Assembly (NCBI GenBank): GCA_022315425.1
Contig: JAIUPT010000041.1
Location: 434,001 to 498,000, forward strand
Source of the DNA: Pseudevernia furfuracea
Lineage: Eukaryota > Ascomycota > Lecanoromycetes > Lecanorales > Parmeliaceae
Direction of reading: 5' to 3'
Length of the DNA: 64,000 nt
A program made the position numbers and the translations under genes. Below are positions 43,836 through 56,631 of the stretch, piece by piece (the stretch's first letter is position 1; the number at the start of each line of letters is the position of its first letter). Under the pieces are notes generated by a model that had not been told where the DNA came from, did not search any database, and saw only the letters and a program-made list of their open reading frames with translations.

Positions 43836-44088
43836 AAAGTTGAGTATGAATTTGATTATAGACAGATTTACTCATATCATAGAAGTGCTTTTTAGCATTC
43901 CTCAACACGCCAGATAGATACGAGAAAGGATAGAAAGCAATGCAGGACATAACGCCTGGGCTAGAATAGGTATCTTGCGAGGTGAATTCACAACAGAAAT
44001 CAGCAGCCGCATATATACAAGTCAAATGAAGAGATATGCTCAAAGCAGCTTTTCCACAATATGGACAGCAGAAACGGTCAAACGAGCA
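43836..44088. other. Short convergent 3' interval
   Basis: AT-richer than the adjacent coding DNA; holds the 3' ends of tafazzin and of the opposing gene. No gene. Confidence 0.4.
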
Positions 44089-47000
44089 CTACATATCCAT
44101 CAAATCGTCAAACGCACTTCGTTGGTTAGTCGGTGGCGGCGCTTTTCCTTCCAACGCCGCTGCGAATTCTTCTCGATCTATGCCATCCCAATGTCAGCCC
44201 ATGCTCTCTCAAGACTCTCATTCGAGCGGGAATTGCAATAGACTAACCTCTCACACTCTCAAAAGCGATAGTGACGGGCCCCACCCTCTTCCCAGCCTCT
44301 TTCTCCCTACTGTCTCTCGCCACCAAATTCGCCATATCGACCTTCCTCCCCCTATCATACTCCGTCTTTGGCAAACTAGCACGGTTGGTGTCTTTTGAAT
44401 GTGCCAGACCATCCCTCGGCACCTGCATGCTCATCCACTTGTCCTCGACCTTGTCTTCCCACCGGCTGACGAGCCTGACGCTGTTGCCTTTGAGCCAGAG
44501 CTGAACTTCAGCTGTGCCCTTGTTGGACTTTGTGCTCCCAAATTTCTTGGCGGGTTTGGTAGTGATGTAGTGGGCGCGACGGGAGAAGATCAGTTCATGG
44601 TTACCGGTGAGCGCGGACATGAAGCCGAAGCTAACAGCTTCGTCGTCAAATTCAAGAGGGGTGTTACCGACGCGTTTTTCGCAATGAGAGAATCGAGGCG
44701 GTTCGTCAGGAGGCGGCTTATACAACCTGTCGACGAAGGTGGAGACGTAGTCTGTGTAATAAACTTGAGGCAGGCGGACGCGGAGGGCCGAGCGGTCGAA
44801 TTGGTAGTCTGTGTCTCTGTACATGTAAAAGAGCTCGCTATAACGCCAGTCAAAGCGCGTGTGGGTCAGGAGGAGGGCTTTGTAATTCTTCGGGTTCGGT
44901 TCTGTGTCGGAGATGTTGTAGACGAAGCGAGGGTCGGTGCCAGGGGTGGAGAAGATCGGGGCGATTGAGAGGTGAAGGACGGTCTGTTCGAAGTCCGTGG
45001 CATCTTGAGAATTGCGGAAAAGGAGTCGTAGGGCGATATTTGGGTTGCTGTCATCGTAGACATAAGTGTAAATTTTGTTGTAGTTGCCGTCTGTCTTGTC
45101 GGCCTTTTCGTGCATGCAATCAGACCATTTCACCGTAAGTTGCCGTGCTAGACCTTCCCTTCGGATTTGTACTCGGCTTAGAGGCAAGAACAGCTCAGTA
45201 CACCATGGTCTTGGCTCGCCGGCAGATGAGCTGATGACTACTCTTCTCGTAGTCCGCCATCCTTCTTTGCTGGTCGTCTCAAGGACACGAAGATCGCAAG
45301 ATCGGAAAACTTGTCGAGGGCTCATTGGCTTCATCGTCGACGCTTTCAGCTGCTCAAAGACCTCTACCGAGCTCTTAAACAACAGGGTCTCGGTTGCTTT
45401 CTCGAATTGTCGAGGCTCTCTCCTCTTCACGGCGTCAAAGTAGGCTCTTGGGATGTACATGAACTGCTGGAGATCATCTTCATTGGTAAAAGCCACGGTG
45501 ATATTCATACGGCCGAAGTTCAGCGGTATGGCGTCTCGAGGGCTTATACCTGATCCTGTAAAAGGGCTCATAGGCAACTCCTTGTCTTGCAAGTCTTCGA
45601 TGGTAAAGTCGCGAGTCAGACATAACGTTCCGCTTTGGTTGCAGAGGGTGACCTTCGGTTCACTTTCGCCTTCCTTGGTGGATAGAAGCAACATGTAAGG
45701 AGCACCCTTTGATCTCATCCTGTATCTTTTCCCACCAATGGCTGCATTGACGAACGTTCGGAAGAGCACTTGTTCGTCTTCTTCCCCTGCATCGTCTTGT
45801 TCGACCGTAATCCATCGACCATTCTCTAAACCTGGTAGGAGATCCTCCTCGTCATACGTCTCTTCTTCTGGTTGGAGAAGCTCCCATATGTTGTAGTTCT
45901 GGCATAGAAGCGTGTCCTTTTCAGGCGCGTCAACAGGTTGGAAGTCGCTGAGATCTTCGCTAATGCCATCCGAAAGGTTGTAGAACATTTTACGATTCTC
46001 ATCTGTCATTAAAGATGCCTTGTCGTTATCATCTTTCAATATGATGTTGTAGAGTATCCATGAGGCCTTCAGCAGGTCAACGTAAGCTTGATTGATTGCT
46101 GATCTCCCTCCACTAGAGACTCCGGAAACGCTGAGGCTCCCACGTGTACTCATGTACTGGGACCGCTCATCTACCCTTGTATTAAATCTTGCCTTCAATA
46201 GCCACCAAGTGGCCACTCTCAGCCAATCTCTCGCATTCAGCCTCCGGATCTTTAGTTCGTCCTCTGCAAGCTCTTGAAATCGCTCTTTGAGAGCATCATG
46301 AGGTCTATGTACGGGGTCTTGCCGTACAATTCGTAATGGTCTTGCTGACTGCTCCCTTTGCCGGACTCTGGCCAGCTCTTGCATTGCTTCAGCCACGACG
46401 TCGACGATGTCGGGAGCTTTGCTGCTAACACCGTTGCTCTTCATTATCGATTCTCCACTCGTGGACATCAACCTTTTCGAGCGAGGCTTCTTCAGGTCAT
46501 CGCCGGCAGGACTACTTCTCGGTATCTCCCTTGTAATATCCTCAGAAACCCTAGGACTTGGTGGAAAGGCCTTCAGGCCATGGTCCATGCTCGCCGACGA
46601 ACCCTTCCTCATCTTGCCCATCTGTGTTGGGGTCTTCTTGAATATGGGAACCTCTTTGGCCATTTTTGGCGATCCAAATTCCGACATATCTTCTTCGCTT
46701 GTTGTTGAAGGGGTTGTCTCGGGCGACACGCTGGACATGTTATCCACCAAAGTTGCTCCAGTAAAGGCACGCCGTAAGCCTTGTAAACCTAGACCGTCAA
46801 CCTCTGGAAACCCATTGCGGCCAGCTTGCGGGGCGGTCTTAGATTTTTGAAGAGGACTGAGTTCGTCGACCTCGTCTTCTTCTTCGTTATCGTGGGTTTG
46901 AGCTTGGGGTGTGAAAGTTGAAGCTTCTTGTCTTTCGAGAGCTTTTATCATCGATGTTTCTATCCTGGCAAGGGAAGAGCTACGACAGGTGAGTTAGGCG

Positions 47001-47474
47001 AGGTGTACAGTTAGGGTCGGCCTGTGGTTGGCACGTCAATACTTACTTCCCTATCGAACTCATGCATAGACTGATGTTGCACGTGTGTACCATGATCTTT
47101 GACTTTAACTCTGCAATCTCCCCTTGCTTCCCCACCCATTTCAGCTTCCTCCAGAACTGCAAGCCATCTCCAACGCCCAGCTCTCGGTATTTTATCACAA
47201 GCTTTTGGAGTTGGCGCAGGGTGTCGAAGCAGTTTGCCAAGCATCGTTCTAATGTCTGCTTCCTGTTGTCTCCCAGCCTATCCAGAAAGGACTTGTCGGA
47301 GTTGACATCGTCCCGCAGTGTGCGCAGGCAAGCTTGCAGCGACGCAAGCTCGTTGACAAGCTGTCTGAAGTCATCAGGCGCCTCGCGCGCAACGAGAAAG
47401 CAATTGTGATAGAGGTCCCAAGCAAGCTTCGTAACGGCCAAGAGATCACCAATGCCCCAATTGAGCATAGACAT
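44089..47474 (-). CDS. Conserved fungal protein of 1,082 residues with NLR-like helical N-terminus
   Basis: Exons 47474-47047, 46979-44248 and 44177-44089. Intron 1 (47046-46980) starts GTAAGT and ends CGTAG. Intron 2 (44247-44178) starts GTTAGT, has a CTGAC branch and ends ATAG; it adds a last exon reading REEFAAALEGKAPPPTNQ to TAG. The first about 140 residues (MSMLNWGIGDLLAVTKLAWD, FRQLVNELASLQACLRTL) are the helical N-terminal domain common in fungal STAND and related proteins. Residues 150-350 are disordered and Ser/Thr/Pro-rich. The rest has PH-like and beta-rich segments (FEKATETLLFKSSVEVFEQL, VQLWLKGNSVRLVSRWEDKV). No nucleotide-binding domain is seen. By its conserved layout it is probably a housekeeping scaffold; molecular function unknown to me. 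Confidence 0.8.
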
Positions 47475-49212
47475 ACTGTTTGAGCTAGGGAACGTATCGC
47501 ATGTCTATTGTTGGAGCGCAAGTGCGGGCGATCTTGCGCAATGTCTCGGACCGAAAGCGCTTGAGGATGGGCGTGGTGTACCGGTGTGTCTGCCTTTTTT
47601 TTCTTTCAGAATGCGACATGCATGATCATCGGTATGTTGGTAGGGCGGTAGGCAGATCTGCGAGGTTCGTGTTGGGTTGTGCTGGCTTCGAGGCGGACAC
47701 GAGACACACGAAACAAGGAGATGAAGGTGGGGGTGGCTTTGAGGAAATCTCCGACGTTTAACGTTCCCGAGCTTGGTGGATGAAAATCATAAAACAGATA
47801 TAAACGTGGTGTGAATAAGTATGAGGTGGACTATGAGATGAAAATTGGCGCCAGACGCAGACGCAGGGCAGCTGTAGTATGATGGTGAAGGATGGTTGAG
47901 AAGGAATGCAAATGGAGCGATTACCACTTGAAAGATGCACCAGATCAGATGTAGGCTAGAGCAGCTACAGTATTATTATCTATGTGGGGTTCGAACTTTA
48001 CCTGCGAACCTTCTGCTCTTTAGTACAGTAGTAGTAAGGTAGTATGTACTCAGTTACTCACCTTACTTCGCTCTTTCCGAGGCTACTAGCCTAGAATTGG
48101 GTCAAAAGTCAACTCTAAACACACCTGAAACCCCCCAACAGGGATAAGTAAAACTCCTTACCCCCAGACTGCGAATATCGTAGCTTGACCAACTGGCATT
48201 CATGCATTGCCCCATCACCACCATCATCATCGTTACTATTGCCTCCGTCCAGCAATGATCAGGGGGAACCCCAACCGCCAGGTCTGCTATTGTACAGCGG
48301 GCGAGGCTGGGGCATCTTCTGGAAAGGATCCCTCAGCCGAGACCGTTAATGTACTTAGCCCACGGGCATAGCCATAGGCTAACCTTCCTGCCAAGGTACC
48401 TGAGGGGCGTGCTCTAGAATGCGCACACCGTATTATTGAAGCAGTAAGGTACTGGTACTATTATTATAGCTATACAACCGTAGCTCAACGAGGAATCTTA
48501 TTCATAACAGTAGTACTTTGATATTTATCGAACTAACCTCAAGATGTATTTTGATACTAGCGCGTCTTCAGATCCTAGAAGTAAATTGAGAAATGACCAG
48601 GGTTGACGACAACGCACTGATGTAGATGTGATTTTCTCTGTGACTCAAGTTGGTTCAGTCGCTGGGAAGTGACAGGACACATTATCTCCAGATGGTGGGA
48701 AGGGAGACGAATGCGACATATCTTTGTCACGTTGGCTTGGATGTGGAGACGGCAAGATTCGAAGGCTGGCAGCTTGGGAAATTCTTGGGAAATTCTCTTA
48801 GCATTGATACCGGGACTGATGATCGACGATCGACGACGCTAATGCAGGAATTTCGCACCGCCACATCCTCAGCCTCAGCGAGTTCGTCATTTATGCGCAG
48901 GCTGCAGCGGCAGATACCTTGCCGACTGCCGAGTGTCTTACAAAAACAAACTTCTCTTAGGTTACTACTCTAGAGCAAGCCCATTTCTACATAATATTCT
49001 GCGCCAAGGAGCGCACACACAGCCTCAACCGGCTGAGAAGCATCGAAAATGAAGTCTGACATTTCTTATTGATGTGGTAATCTTCTCTGAACCTCTTCCT
49101 ACAACATCATCTCCTAACTCCCGAGTCTTTGAAGCCTACGTCTTCAGGATCTTATTATTTCACACTGTTTCATTTTCCATCATCCGAGGCAGACTCACAG
49201 ACCCCTCCAGTC
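47475..49212. promoter_or_regulatory. 1.7 kb divergent intergenic region
   Basis: Lies between two divergent genes (44089-47474 and annexin). Only small frames with no domain (for example 48650-48973). Contains several TAGTAC/GTACTA-rich AT stretches at about 48010-48070 and 48440-48520. No RNA gene recognised. Confidence 0.45.
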
Positions 49213-50863
49213 ATGTCCTATCCTCCACCTCAAGGTGGCTATCCACAGCAATATGGCGCCCCTCCTCCACGTAAGCGTACTGCTTGATATGTGCCACTTG
49301 CGACTCACTCACTTTTTGACAGAGGGGTACCAGCAGCCTTCACCGAGTCAATACCCTCATCAAGGATACCTACCACAAGGCCACCCACCCCAGCAGGGCT
49401 ATGGTGGGCCTGCCGCACCCCCTCAAGGATACGGGCAGGGAGGCCAGAGCGGGGCGCCACACGGAGGGTATCTGCAAGGTGCAACGATCGGACCAGGTCG
49501 GCCGCCTCCGTCACCTCAGCAGCAGCAAGGAGGATATGCACCGCAGGGCCAGTATAACCAGGGCTACCCACCATCCCAACAACCACCATACGGAGCTCCT
49601 TCACACAGTCCATACCCCCAGCAACAGGGATACCCTCCACCCCCACAGCAGCCATATGGTCCTCCTCCTCATAGCTCAAATCCACAACAGCAGGGCTATC
49701 CTCCTTCCCAACAGCCACCTTATGGAGCAGCAGCACCACCCCAAGGCCAATACCCACCACACCAGTACGGTGCCCCTCCTCCAAATCAGCCATATGGCCA
49801 ACCTCCACCACCACAGCAAGGCAATTTTGCTGCCCCACCCCAAGCGTTGCCCTACGGAGCTCCACCACCTCAATCCTACGGCACCTCTCAGACAGTGCCG
49901 ACTCCACCTTCGCCTGGATATGTTCCCGGCCAAGTAGCCCGTGTTGATATGTCTCGTCAAGCAGACGAGTGTCGGAAAGCCATGAAAGGGCTCGGTACGG
50001 ATGAGGCTGCACTTATCAGAGTCCTGACAAAGATCCCACCACTCGAAATCCCAGCCATAAAGGAAGCCTTTCGACAACGGCACGGCCGCGATCTAGAACA
50101 TGATGTCAAAAAAGAAGTGAGCGGACATTTCGAGCTCTGCCTTCTCTCTATCCTTCGAGGTCCATTACAACAAGACGTCTGGTGTCTAAATAAAGCCCTC
50201 AAAGGCGCTGGAACCGACGAGGATCTCCTCAACGAAGTCTTAGTTGGCCGCTCAAACGCCGACATGCAAGCCATCAAACAAGCCTACCACCAAACTTATC
50301 ACCGCAACCTTGAGCACGACGTCCGCGACGACCTCTCCGCTAAGACCGAACGTCTCTTCGCTATGATACTCTCCGCTACCCGACAAGAAGAATCAGCCCC
50401 AGTGATCCCTCAATCAATCGATGCAGACGTCACAGAAATTCACCGCTGTACAGAGGCCAGAATTGGCGCCGAACAGTTGACCGTCTGTTCCATCCTCAGC
50501 AAACGCTCCGACACGCAGATTCGTGCGATTGCCCACGCATACGAACACAAATACCGCCGGTCGCTTGAAAAGGTCTTCATTAACGAGTTCTCGGGCCATA
50601 TGGAAGACGTGCTCGTGCAAATGATCCGATGCGGGACTGACAGGGCGATGCGGGACGCTGTCAACATCGAACATGCCATGGCAGGGATGGGCACAAAGGA
50701 CGAGATGTTGGTTACCAGGGTCGTGAAGCTGCATTGGGATCCGGCGCATCTGCAGCAAGTGAAAGGAGCATATAAGGCGAAGTATAGGCAGGATCTGATT
50801 GGGAAGGTGCGGGGGGAAACGAGTGGAGATTATGAAAGGTGTTTGGTCGCTATGTTGCAGTGA
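49213..50863 (+). CDS. Annexin with long Pro/Gln/Gly/Tyr-rich N-terminus
   Basis: Exons 49213-49270 and 49323-50863 (intron GTAAGC...GACAG, 52 bases) give 532 residues. The upstream exon supplies the real start, MSYPPPQGGYPQQYGAPPP, joined in phase to QGYQQPS. Residues 1 to about 210 are a low-complexity tail with repeated YPPxQQPPYG units, as in annexin A7/A11 types and fungal annexins. Four annexin repeats follow. Repeats 1, 2 and 4 keep the calcium-loop type motif (KGLGTDE, KGAGTDE, AGMGTKD); repeat 3 is degenerate (ARIGAEQ). The protein binds acidic phospholipids in a calcium-dependent way and acts in membrane traffic or repair. The tail may phase-separate or bind partners; that is inference. 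Confidence 0.93.
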
Positions 50864-51883
50864 GTCTGAAGGTTGGAGTTGTGGACTACACTCGGACAGA
50901 GTGGCTCGTCTCTAGGCAATGCTCTAGACTCGCGCAAGCAATTGCAGCTCGGGTTCGTCAATACACGCCCGCTCTGCAACTCAATGAATTGCACTTCAAT
51001 GAATTGCATCCCTAAGTAAGCCTCTGCTCCTTAGCGCTAGCAGAGCTGCCAAAAACAAAACAGCAGTCTTGAGCACCGATCGACCCATCTTTGATTCAAA
51101 GGCGGGCCTTGCTTTCTTTAACTCGTCCTGTCCTTACCCAATCTTTCGCCAAGTCGCGCAATGGGCAGCCTACTTAGGTATCTATCCACGCCTGGGAGAC
51201 AAACCGCTCGCTGGGACCACCGATTCCCCGCAACCATTATTGCCGAATCTAACCTGCGACTTCTTGCTTTCAAGGCCCGGTTGAGTCTTGGTGGGGGTTG
51301 GTTGGCTGTGGTTGTATGTAGACCTTGGTAGGGGATCCATGTAGACTGCCGTTGCGGCGACAAAGGGGGGCCGGGGTTTTCTGCCCGTTTCTGGTGCACC
51401 AGCGTCACGTGTGGCGGTAGAACAACCCATGGTAACGTACCGAACTCGACGTCTTGCAACTGCGGGGTCCCGCTGTTGCGAAATTCCATGAATGGGAAAG
51501 AGAGAGAGAGAGAGGCCTGCCAGACGTACGGATCCGTGATTCGACGAAGAGGCCTGCGACAGTAGTGAACGGCGGGTCTTCCTTGAACTCAGGAGGAGGC
51601 CCGCCAGCCGTACGGATTCCTCGAGAAGCGGAAAGCAAAAAGTGGGATGCCTCCCGTTATGAAGCGACTGGCATCTGGACTCCGGGAGGCCCGCCATGCG
51701 GGCGGAGGCACCCTAGGAGGCGGTGCCGATCCTACGAGCCAAGAATATATATTCGACCAGCACGTTCGCACTCTTGGGTTTTTCTTCCCATCTTTCAGCG
51801 CAAGATTGTCATCCCTTGCAGTCTATACACTCTCAAATATGCCTCTTTGAACCATCCTTGTTTGGCAACCGCTCCCCAGCGAG
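50864..51883. other. 1 kb intergenic with small repeats
   Basis: No convincing gene. Contains an (AG)n run at about 51498-51514, a doubled CAATGAATTGCA motif near 50979-51008, and two related blocks sharing CGTACGGAT at 51527-51535 and 51611-51619 beside GGCCTGCCAG / GGCCCGCCAG. Confidence 0.4.
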
Positions 51884-53004
51884 ATGACGGACCGATATGA
51901 GTACGAGTACGAGGATTACTGTAAGACTATATTGCAACCTGGTGAGAGGGTCGAAAGCTTCTCCTTGAAGGCAGAAATTTCGATGCCGCACCATTTAGCT
52001 TTGTCACAGCATGAGGGCGACTGGCCTAGGTTTTCGAATTCCCACAGCCAAGGTTCCACAAGATCGTTCCTCAACGCGGATTGAGTCGGACTTTTGCAGC
52101 TCCATAGTAACCGTCCGGCAAATCTCTCCCTTTAAAAATGTTCAAGGGAGGGTGGAACCTAGAGCCAGTCATCTTCCAGAGTTTGTAAATCCTCAAGATC
52201 TCTTACTGCAGGTATCGGCGGCAATCCCATTTTCCAGTCTTTCGCACACCCATCTCCAGGACATTTCGTTTGCTTCAACACCGTCACAGCAACTAGAAGG
52301 CAGTTATTCATCAGTCAGTAACTTTGTCCTTGATGAGGTCGATTGAGATGCTGACAACGTATAGCATCAGTCTAACAGCGAGGAAACGTTCACGAACTCG
52401 AAGTTGCAAAATGAGTTCTGGACAGCAGGCTTTGAACCTCGTGAATCTGAGCGATTCTTCTCTATTTTCCAAGATTCATGGTCGGCGGACCCCTTTATCT
52501 TCACCGGACCATCCATCGAGCAACCCCCCTCTTCACTTCCGATTGATGGTGTACCACCTACCTTATCGGCGCCCCTTCTAGATTCAACATCTAGTGGGAG
52601 CAGCAGTGCTCTGGCTATTGGCCTAAGGAGACCTGCTTTGTCACTATCCTGTCCACATTGCTCGAAATTCTTTTCAGATAAACCAAAATTTAAGTAAGTC
52701 TGAGCCAAGTCCCCATCTCAAGCTTTGCGTCAGCACTTGACCTGAATGGACACTGACCGAGGGCAATAGCAAACACGTCAAAACGCACGACAGATCCGTC
52801 AAATGCTCCGTGGCAGAATGTACCTTCAAAGGCACTCACCGACTTCGAGATCTCGATCGTCATATGTCAACATGTCATGGCGACGGCACGGGAAATTCAT
52901 ACTTCTGCACCTATGTGGACTGCAAGTATTCGACGAAAGGGTTTGCACGGCGTGATCATTGTCTGAGGCACATTCGCAAACAGCATGGGAGCGTCCCAAA
53001 TTGA
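51884..53004 (+). CDS. C2H2 zinc-finger protein, probable transcription factor
   Basis: Best exon set: 51884-51920, 52048-52313, 52365-52693 and 52770-53004, though the first two introns are uncertain. The last intron (52694-52769, GTAAGT...AATAG) is well supported because it rebuilds finger 1 across the join: CPHCSKFFSDKPKFN then KHVKTH. Finger 2 is CSVAECTFKGTHRLRDL then RHMSTCH; finger 3 is YFCTYVDCKYSTKGFARR then DHCLRHIRKQH. The N-terminal 200 residues are Ser/Pro-rich without a domain. Three closely spaced C-terminal fingers are a common fungal regulator layout; nuclear location is inferred. A possible extra 3' exon (53120-53245), reading IDKAQDDGNARTIYDLENMR and ending in TAG, follows an acceptor-like CTATTAG, but no good donor precedes the stop at 53004. 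Confidence 0.75.
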
Positions 53005-53245
53005 TTCTTGTCTTCATCGTTTGTATGTGGTATGCATGTTGGCCTGCCTTTGGGTTCTTGACGGCGTTACTGCGTTGGGTGCGTATCCTACCTATCGCCT
53101 GTTGATTGTTTGCTATTAGAACAGAATCGATAAGGCGCAAGATGATGGCAATGCAAGGACGATTTACGACCTCGAGAACATGCGGCTTCATGTGCAAATA
53201 TCCTATGCCCAGGCAGAGCTCTCGTTCCAGAAGCAAGAGCTTTAG

Positions 53246-54390
53246 TCATCACCAAGGGCCCGGTCACCCGGATTTCTGCGAGCGTTTCGGGGGGTAGCTG
53301 CTCACTTGAGTTTAACAGTTGCAGAAGGTGGGATGCGGAATACTCTATCCATGATTAGCATAGCGTATGCACATCAGCGAAAAACCATGTGTCGTGGCGA
53401 TGATCTATCAGTGGGTTGCGATGCAGATCGGCTAGAAGTCTTGAACAAGAGACCGGATCTCTGATCTCGCGCTGTTCTTCATGAATTGTATCTACGATCT
53501 CAAATCGTTTCCGTCTGACTCTGATTCGGCGACGGGTGAGCATCTCGATAAGGGCTCTCGAAAATTTGACGTCGAATCCAGTAGACTTTCGGTTTCCTTC
53601 CGATCTGGTCGGTCTCTTTCCGCGAGCTTGCTGTCGAGTAGGATGTTAGCTCCACCGAAACACTTTCTCCATCACCCTCTGACCCCATTCGCTGGTCACG
53701 AGGCGATATTTAGTATCAGTCTGCATTGCTGAACTGCCTCAGAAAGGGGGAAATAGAAATTTGGTGGGGTGGCTGGGTAGGGCTGAAATCGTCAATCAAT
53801 TCTCAATCATCTGCTAACGTCTCACCGCGGTAGAGATTGAGTACTTCATGTTTAGCTCTTGTGAATCGAAGCTACTACACTAGACTGAGAAATATCTGTA
53901 AACAATGTGGTTGGTAAAAGAAAAATATGATAATATTTTTAATGGCAATGTGTGAATGTGTGAATGTGTGAATGTGTGAATGTGTGTTTCTATTTTCTTC
54001 CTTGGCGATCATTGCTCCTTAAAGCAGAGAGCACGTGGGTACGTTGTCCCTCGATGATCACCGAGACAGCCTGGGGAGGATAGGATGCGATCATCCGGAT
54101 CAACCCACCAGCCTCTTCGACTCAGCCTTGCTCTATTATGCTGCTTTCGCTAATAAGTCACCACTCACATCTATCTATCTTGAACGTCTAATAATAAACC
54201 AACACCATATAAGCTGAGCTGACCTACATACTGCCAGTGAACGTACGTGCAACAGCTGTGTTTAATCCCTCAACGAGCTTCAGATACCATATAAAAGCGA
54301 CGGAAGAAATCGATTCAACTGGACATCCATTTCCTTGCCGAGATTGCAACCACGCACCAAGACACCAAGAAAGCACAACGAATCGCGATT
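53246..54390. other. Intergenic with an 8-base microsatellite
   Basis: No gene is supported. Bases 53947-53988 are about five copies of TGTGAATG. Likely promoter for the gene at 54391. Confidence 0.45.
53947..53988. repeat. Microsatellite (TGTGAATG)n
   Basis: About five head-to-tail copies of the 8-base unit, perfect by eye. Confidence 0.9.
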
Positions 54391-55028
54391 ATGGACTCCA
54401 AAGACACCAAGTCCTCCCAGCCAAAAACATCTCACCATGAAGTTTCCGCCGACACCGACTCTACCCTCAACCAGTCTTATCCCCCTAACTCCATGTCGTC
54501 TGACAAGCCTAAGTCCGTCCGTCCTGGAGAATCCCTCATGAAGTCAGACGACCCCTCGACAGCTGCCCTACGGTACGTACTTTTGCTGAACTTCCTCCCT
54601 GACCTCTGCTTTTAATCCAGTCGCATGGATCTTCCGTCCCTTTCCAATCTTCCCCCTTCGCGTTAGACCTGTCCTATAGTCCACACTCACCATCAAAGAA
54701 GTATATCTGACTCGGAAACCTCTACAGAGCCTGGGCCGCGGATAAGCAGATGCAAGTTCCTGGCTCAGACGGCTCTTTTGCCACAGGCCAAATGTCCATG
54801 GGTGTGGGCGCCGTTTCTGGGGGACCCATGCTTCTCCCGAGGAATGAGTACATCGTGGAGCCGCCATATCATAGTATGGATCATGGGCCGGTGAGTGTCG
54901 TGAAGCATGAGGGGGAGGGAGAGGGGAAGAAGAAGAGGCGCAGTATTTCGGATTTTTTTAAGAGGAAGAGAGAGGGGAAGGGTGAGTCAGAGACGGAGAT
55001 GCAGAGCGATTTTGCGAAGCATGACTAG
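54391..55028 (+). CDS. Small unrecognised protein with basic patch
   Basis: Exons 54391-54572 and 54728-55028 give 160 residues. The intron (54573-54727, 155 bases) starts GTACGT and ends CTACAG, and the join restores LRAWAADKQMQV. The first 60 residues are Ser/Pro/Lys-rich and polar. The middle (MSMGVGAVSGGPMLLPRNEY, HSMDHGPVSVVKHEGE) is likely the conserved core. The end has a bipartite basic stretch (KKKRRSISDFFKRKREGK) that would act as a nuclear signal. No known domain. The consistent splice signals and frame argue that it is a real gene. Confidence 0.65.
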
Positions 55029-55601
55029 GATGGAGGGAGAGGAAGAGAAGCAGGGTAGCTTTTCGATTCTCTTCGACAAGAAGGGGAAATAGGGGAAGGG
55101 TGAATTTGAGACCGAGGTGGAGGAGGGTGCTTCGCGTTTGTTGCTTTCGCGTTCTCTTCACATATCGCCACTTTCCGTACCAAAATGCTTTATCTCGCTG
55201 AGCTACGAGAAATAGATGCATAAATTTCTGGAAAGCTAAAATTAGGAGACGTCCCACAATGATACAAATAACATCTGAACTCGGAAGACCCGCCATGCCG
55301 GCAGTATTAACGACTCGGTTATTGCAAAGTGATACATCGCCCTTATCAAATCAACAATCGTACTATATCTATTCACTGATGTACCACAATTATAGAATGA
55401 TCGTCAAATAAAGTACTTGAAACGAATATTCGTGGGGTAGTAGCGTGCGACTTTCATTCTCTACTAGGACTTCTTGACGGTCCATCTTCCGCCAACCAGA
55501 CTCTGCGATCTAACCCTGGCAAGCCATCACCCGTGTCATCTCGTTATGTATCCAGGGTACTTTCTTCTAATGCCAGATCGGAGAGGTTTGACACAGCTTG
55601 A
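55029..55601. other. Intergenic, no gene seen
   Basis: No supported frame or motif. Confidence 0.4.
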
Positions 55602-56631
55602 TTGGATCTCACATTGTTTCAGCGCTTGATTGCTAACGAAGTTCCACTGGCTCCAGAGAAGGGCTTTATGGATGAGTGGGTGCGGAAGGCAGGACTTTCA
55701 CATCTGGCTCTTCCAGGAGCGGACACCATGTCACACGTTCAAAGGATCAGACCTACGAAACGCACTGTCGTGTCTTCAGAGAACGGCAGAAGATACTGGA
55801 TGATGGGGAAGACGTGGAACCTCTTAATAAGGCATGGACACCCTGCCCAATGTGAACAAGGTCTCCGTTATTGGCGGTCCTTCGCATGATCTTGGAACTA
55901 TGAGCTATCTTGAGCATGGTCCGCACGCAACAGATGTTCACGGAATCGGCGTTCAAATCCTTCTATTGGTCCTACAGGTCCCAACGAGCGCCAAGATATC
56001 ATCGACTCGACCGTCGCTCATTTTGGAACCTATTGCCATCTCTCTGTGTCTTTAAAAACTCGACTCACCAAGGTGGAGCTTGGTAACTGGCGGAAACATT
56101 CGGATGGCAAGCTTAGACCAATGGGAGTGCCGGATTTCTTGTTTGAATCTGTACTGCGGTCTCGGGAGTGCAATGTTCGATACAGTCATCACCACTGCGT
56201 TCGGCAACGTCACAGACCTGAGCCTGCAGCTAGACATGAACTCAAGACCCTACGAATCAGGCCCGGCATACACCGAGGGGGATTTGAGTTTTCTTTTTCA
56301 AAGTGTTACCATCATTGCGACGCCTGCGGCGATCGACACCCAGTTTTCATCGACTGGAATCTTTCTCCAAAGCGAGACCAAGCTACTGCTAGAGAACAAC
56401 ACATGAATGGCTCTTGAATCTCTCAGTCTGAGGAGATTTGGAATGAGTCCTGCAACATTCTCAGCATTCATCCAGAACCACACGGGCACGCTTACAGAAG
56501 TGTTCTTAGCTGAGTTTGGGCTCCCTTCTGGCTGTCAGGACGCTTGGAAAGGCCTGATACCCCGGAACATACCGTTTCTCAATCTCAAAGCGGCAAAAAT
56601 CCAAGGTCTACGAAATCATAACGACTGAGGA
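55602..56631 (+). pseudogene. Decayed F-box/leucine-rich-like fungal gene
   Basis: One frame runs from about 55834 to 56628 and reads like the C-terminal part of fungal F-box-associated proteins: DTLPNVNKVSVIGG, NVTDLSLQLD, then ALESLSLRRFGMSP, FIQNHTGTLTEVFLAEFG. It is cut by TAA at 56053-56055 and TGA at 56404-56406, both explained by single C-to-T changes (CAA, CGA). The N-terminal part (55602-55889) lies in another frame. Introns could hide one stop, but the second falls inside a conserved strand. No intact F-box is seen. Probably non-functional. Confidence 0.5.

Noticed and set aside
49305..50012. Minus-strand frame of 235 codons opposite the annexin tail
   Set aside because: Mirror of the Pro/Gln-rich repeats; no independent signal.
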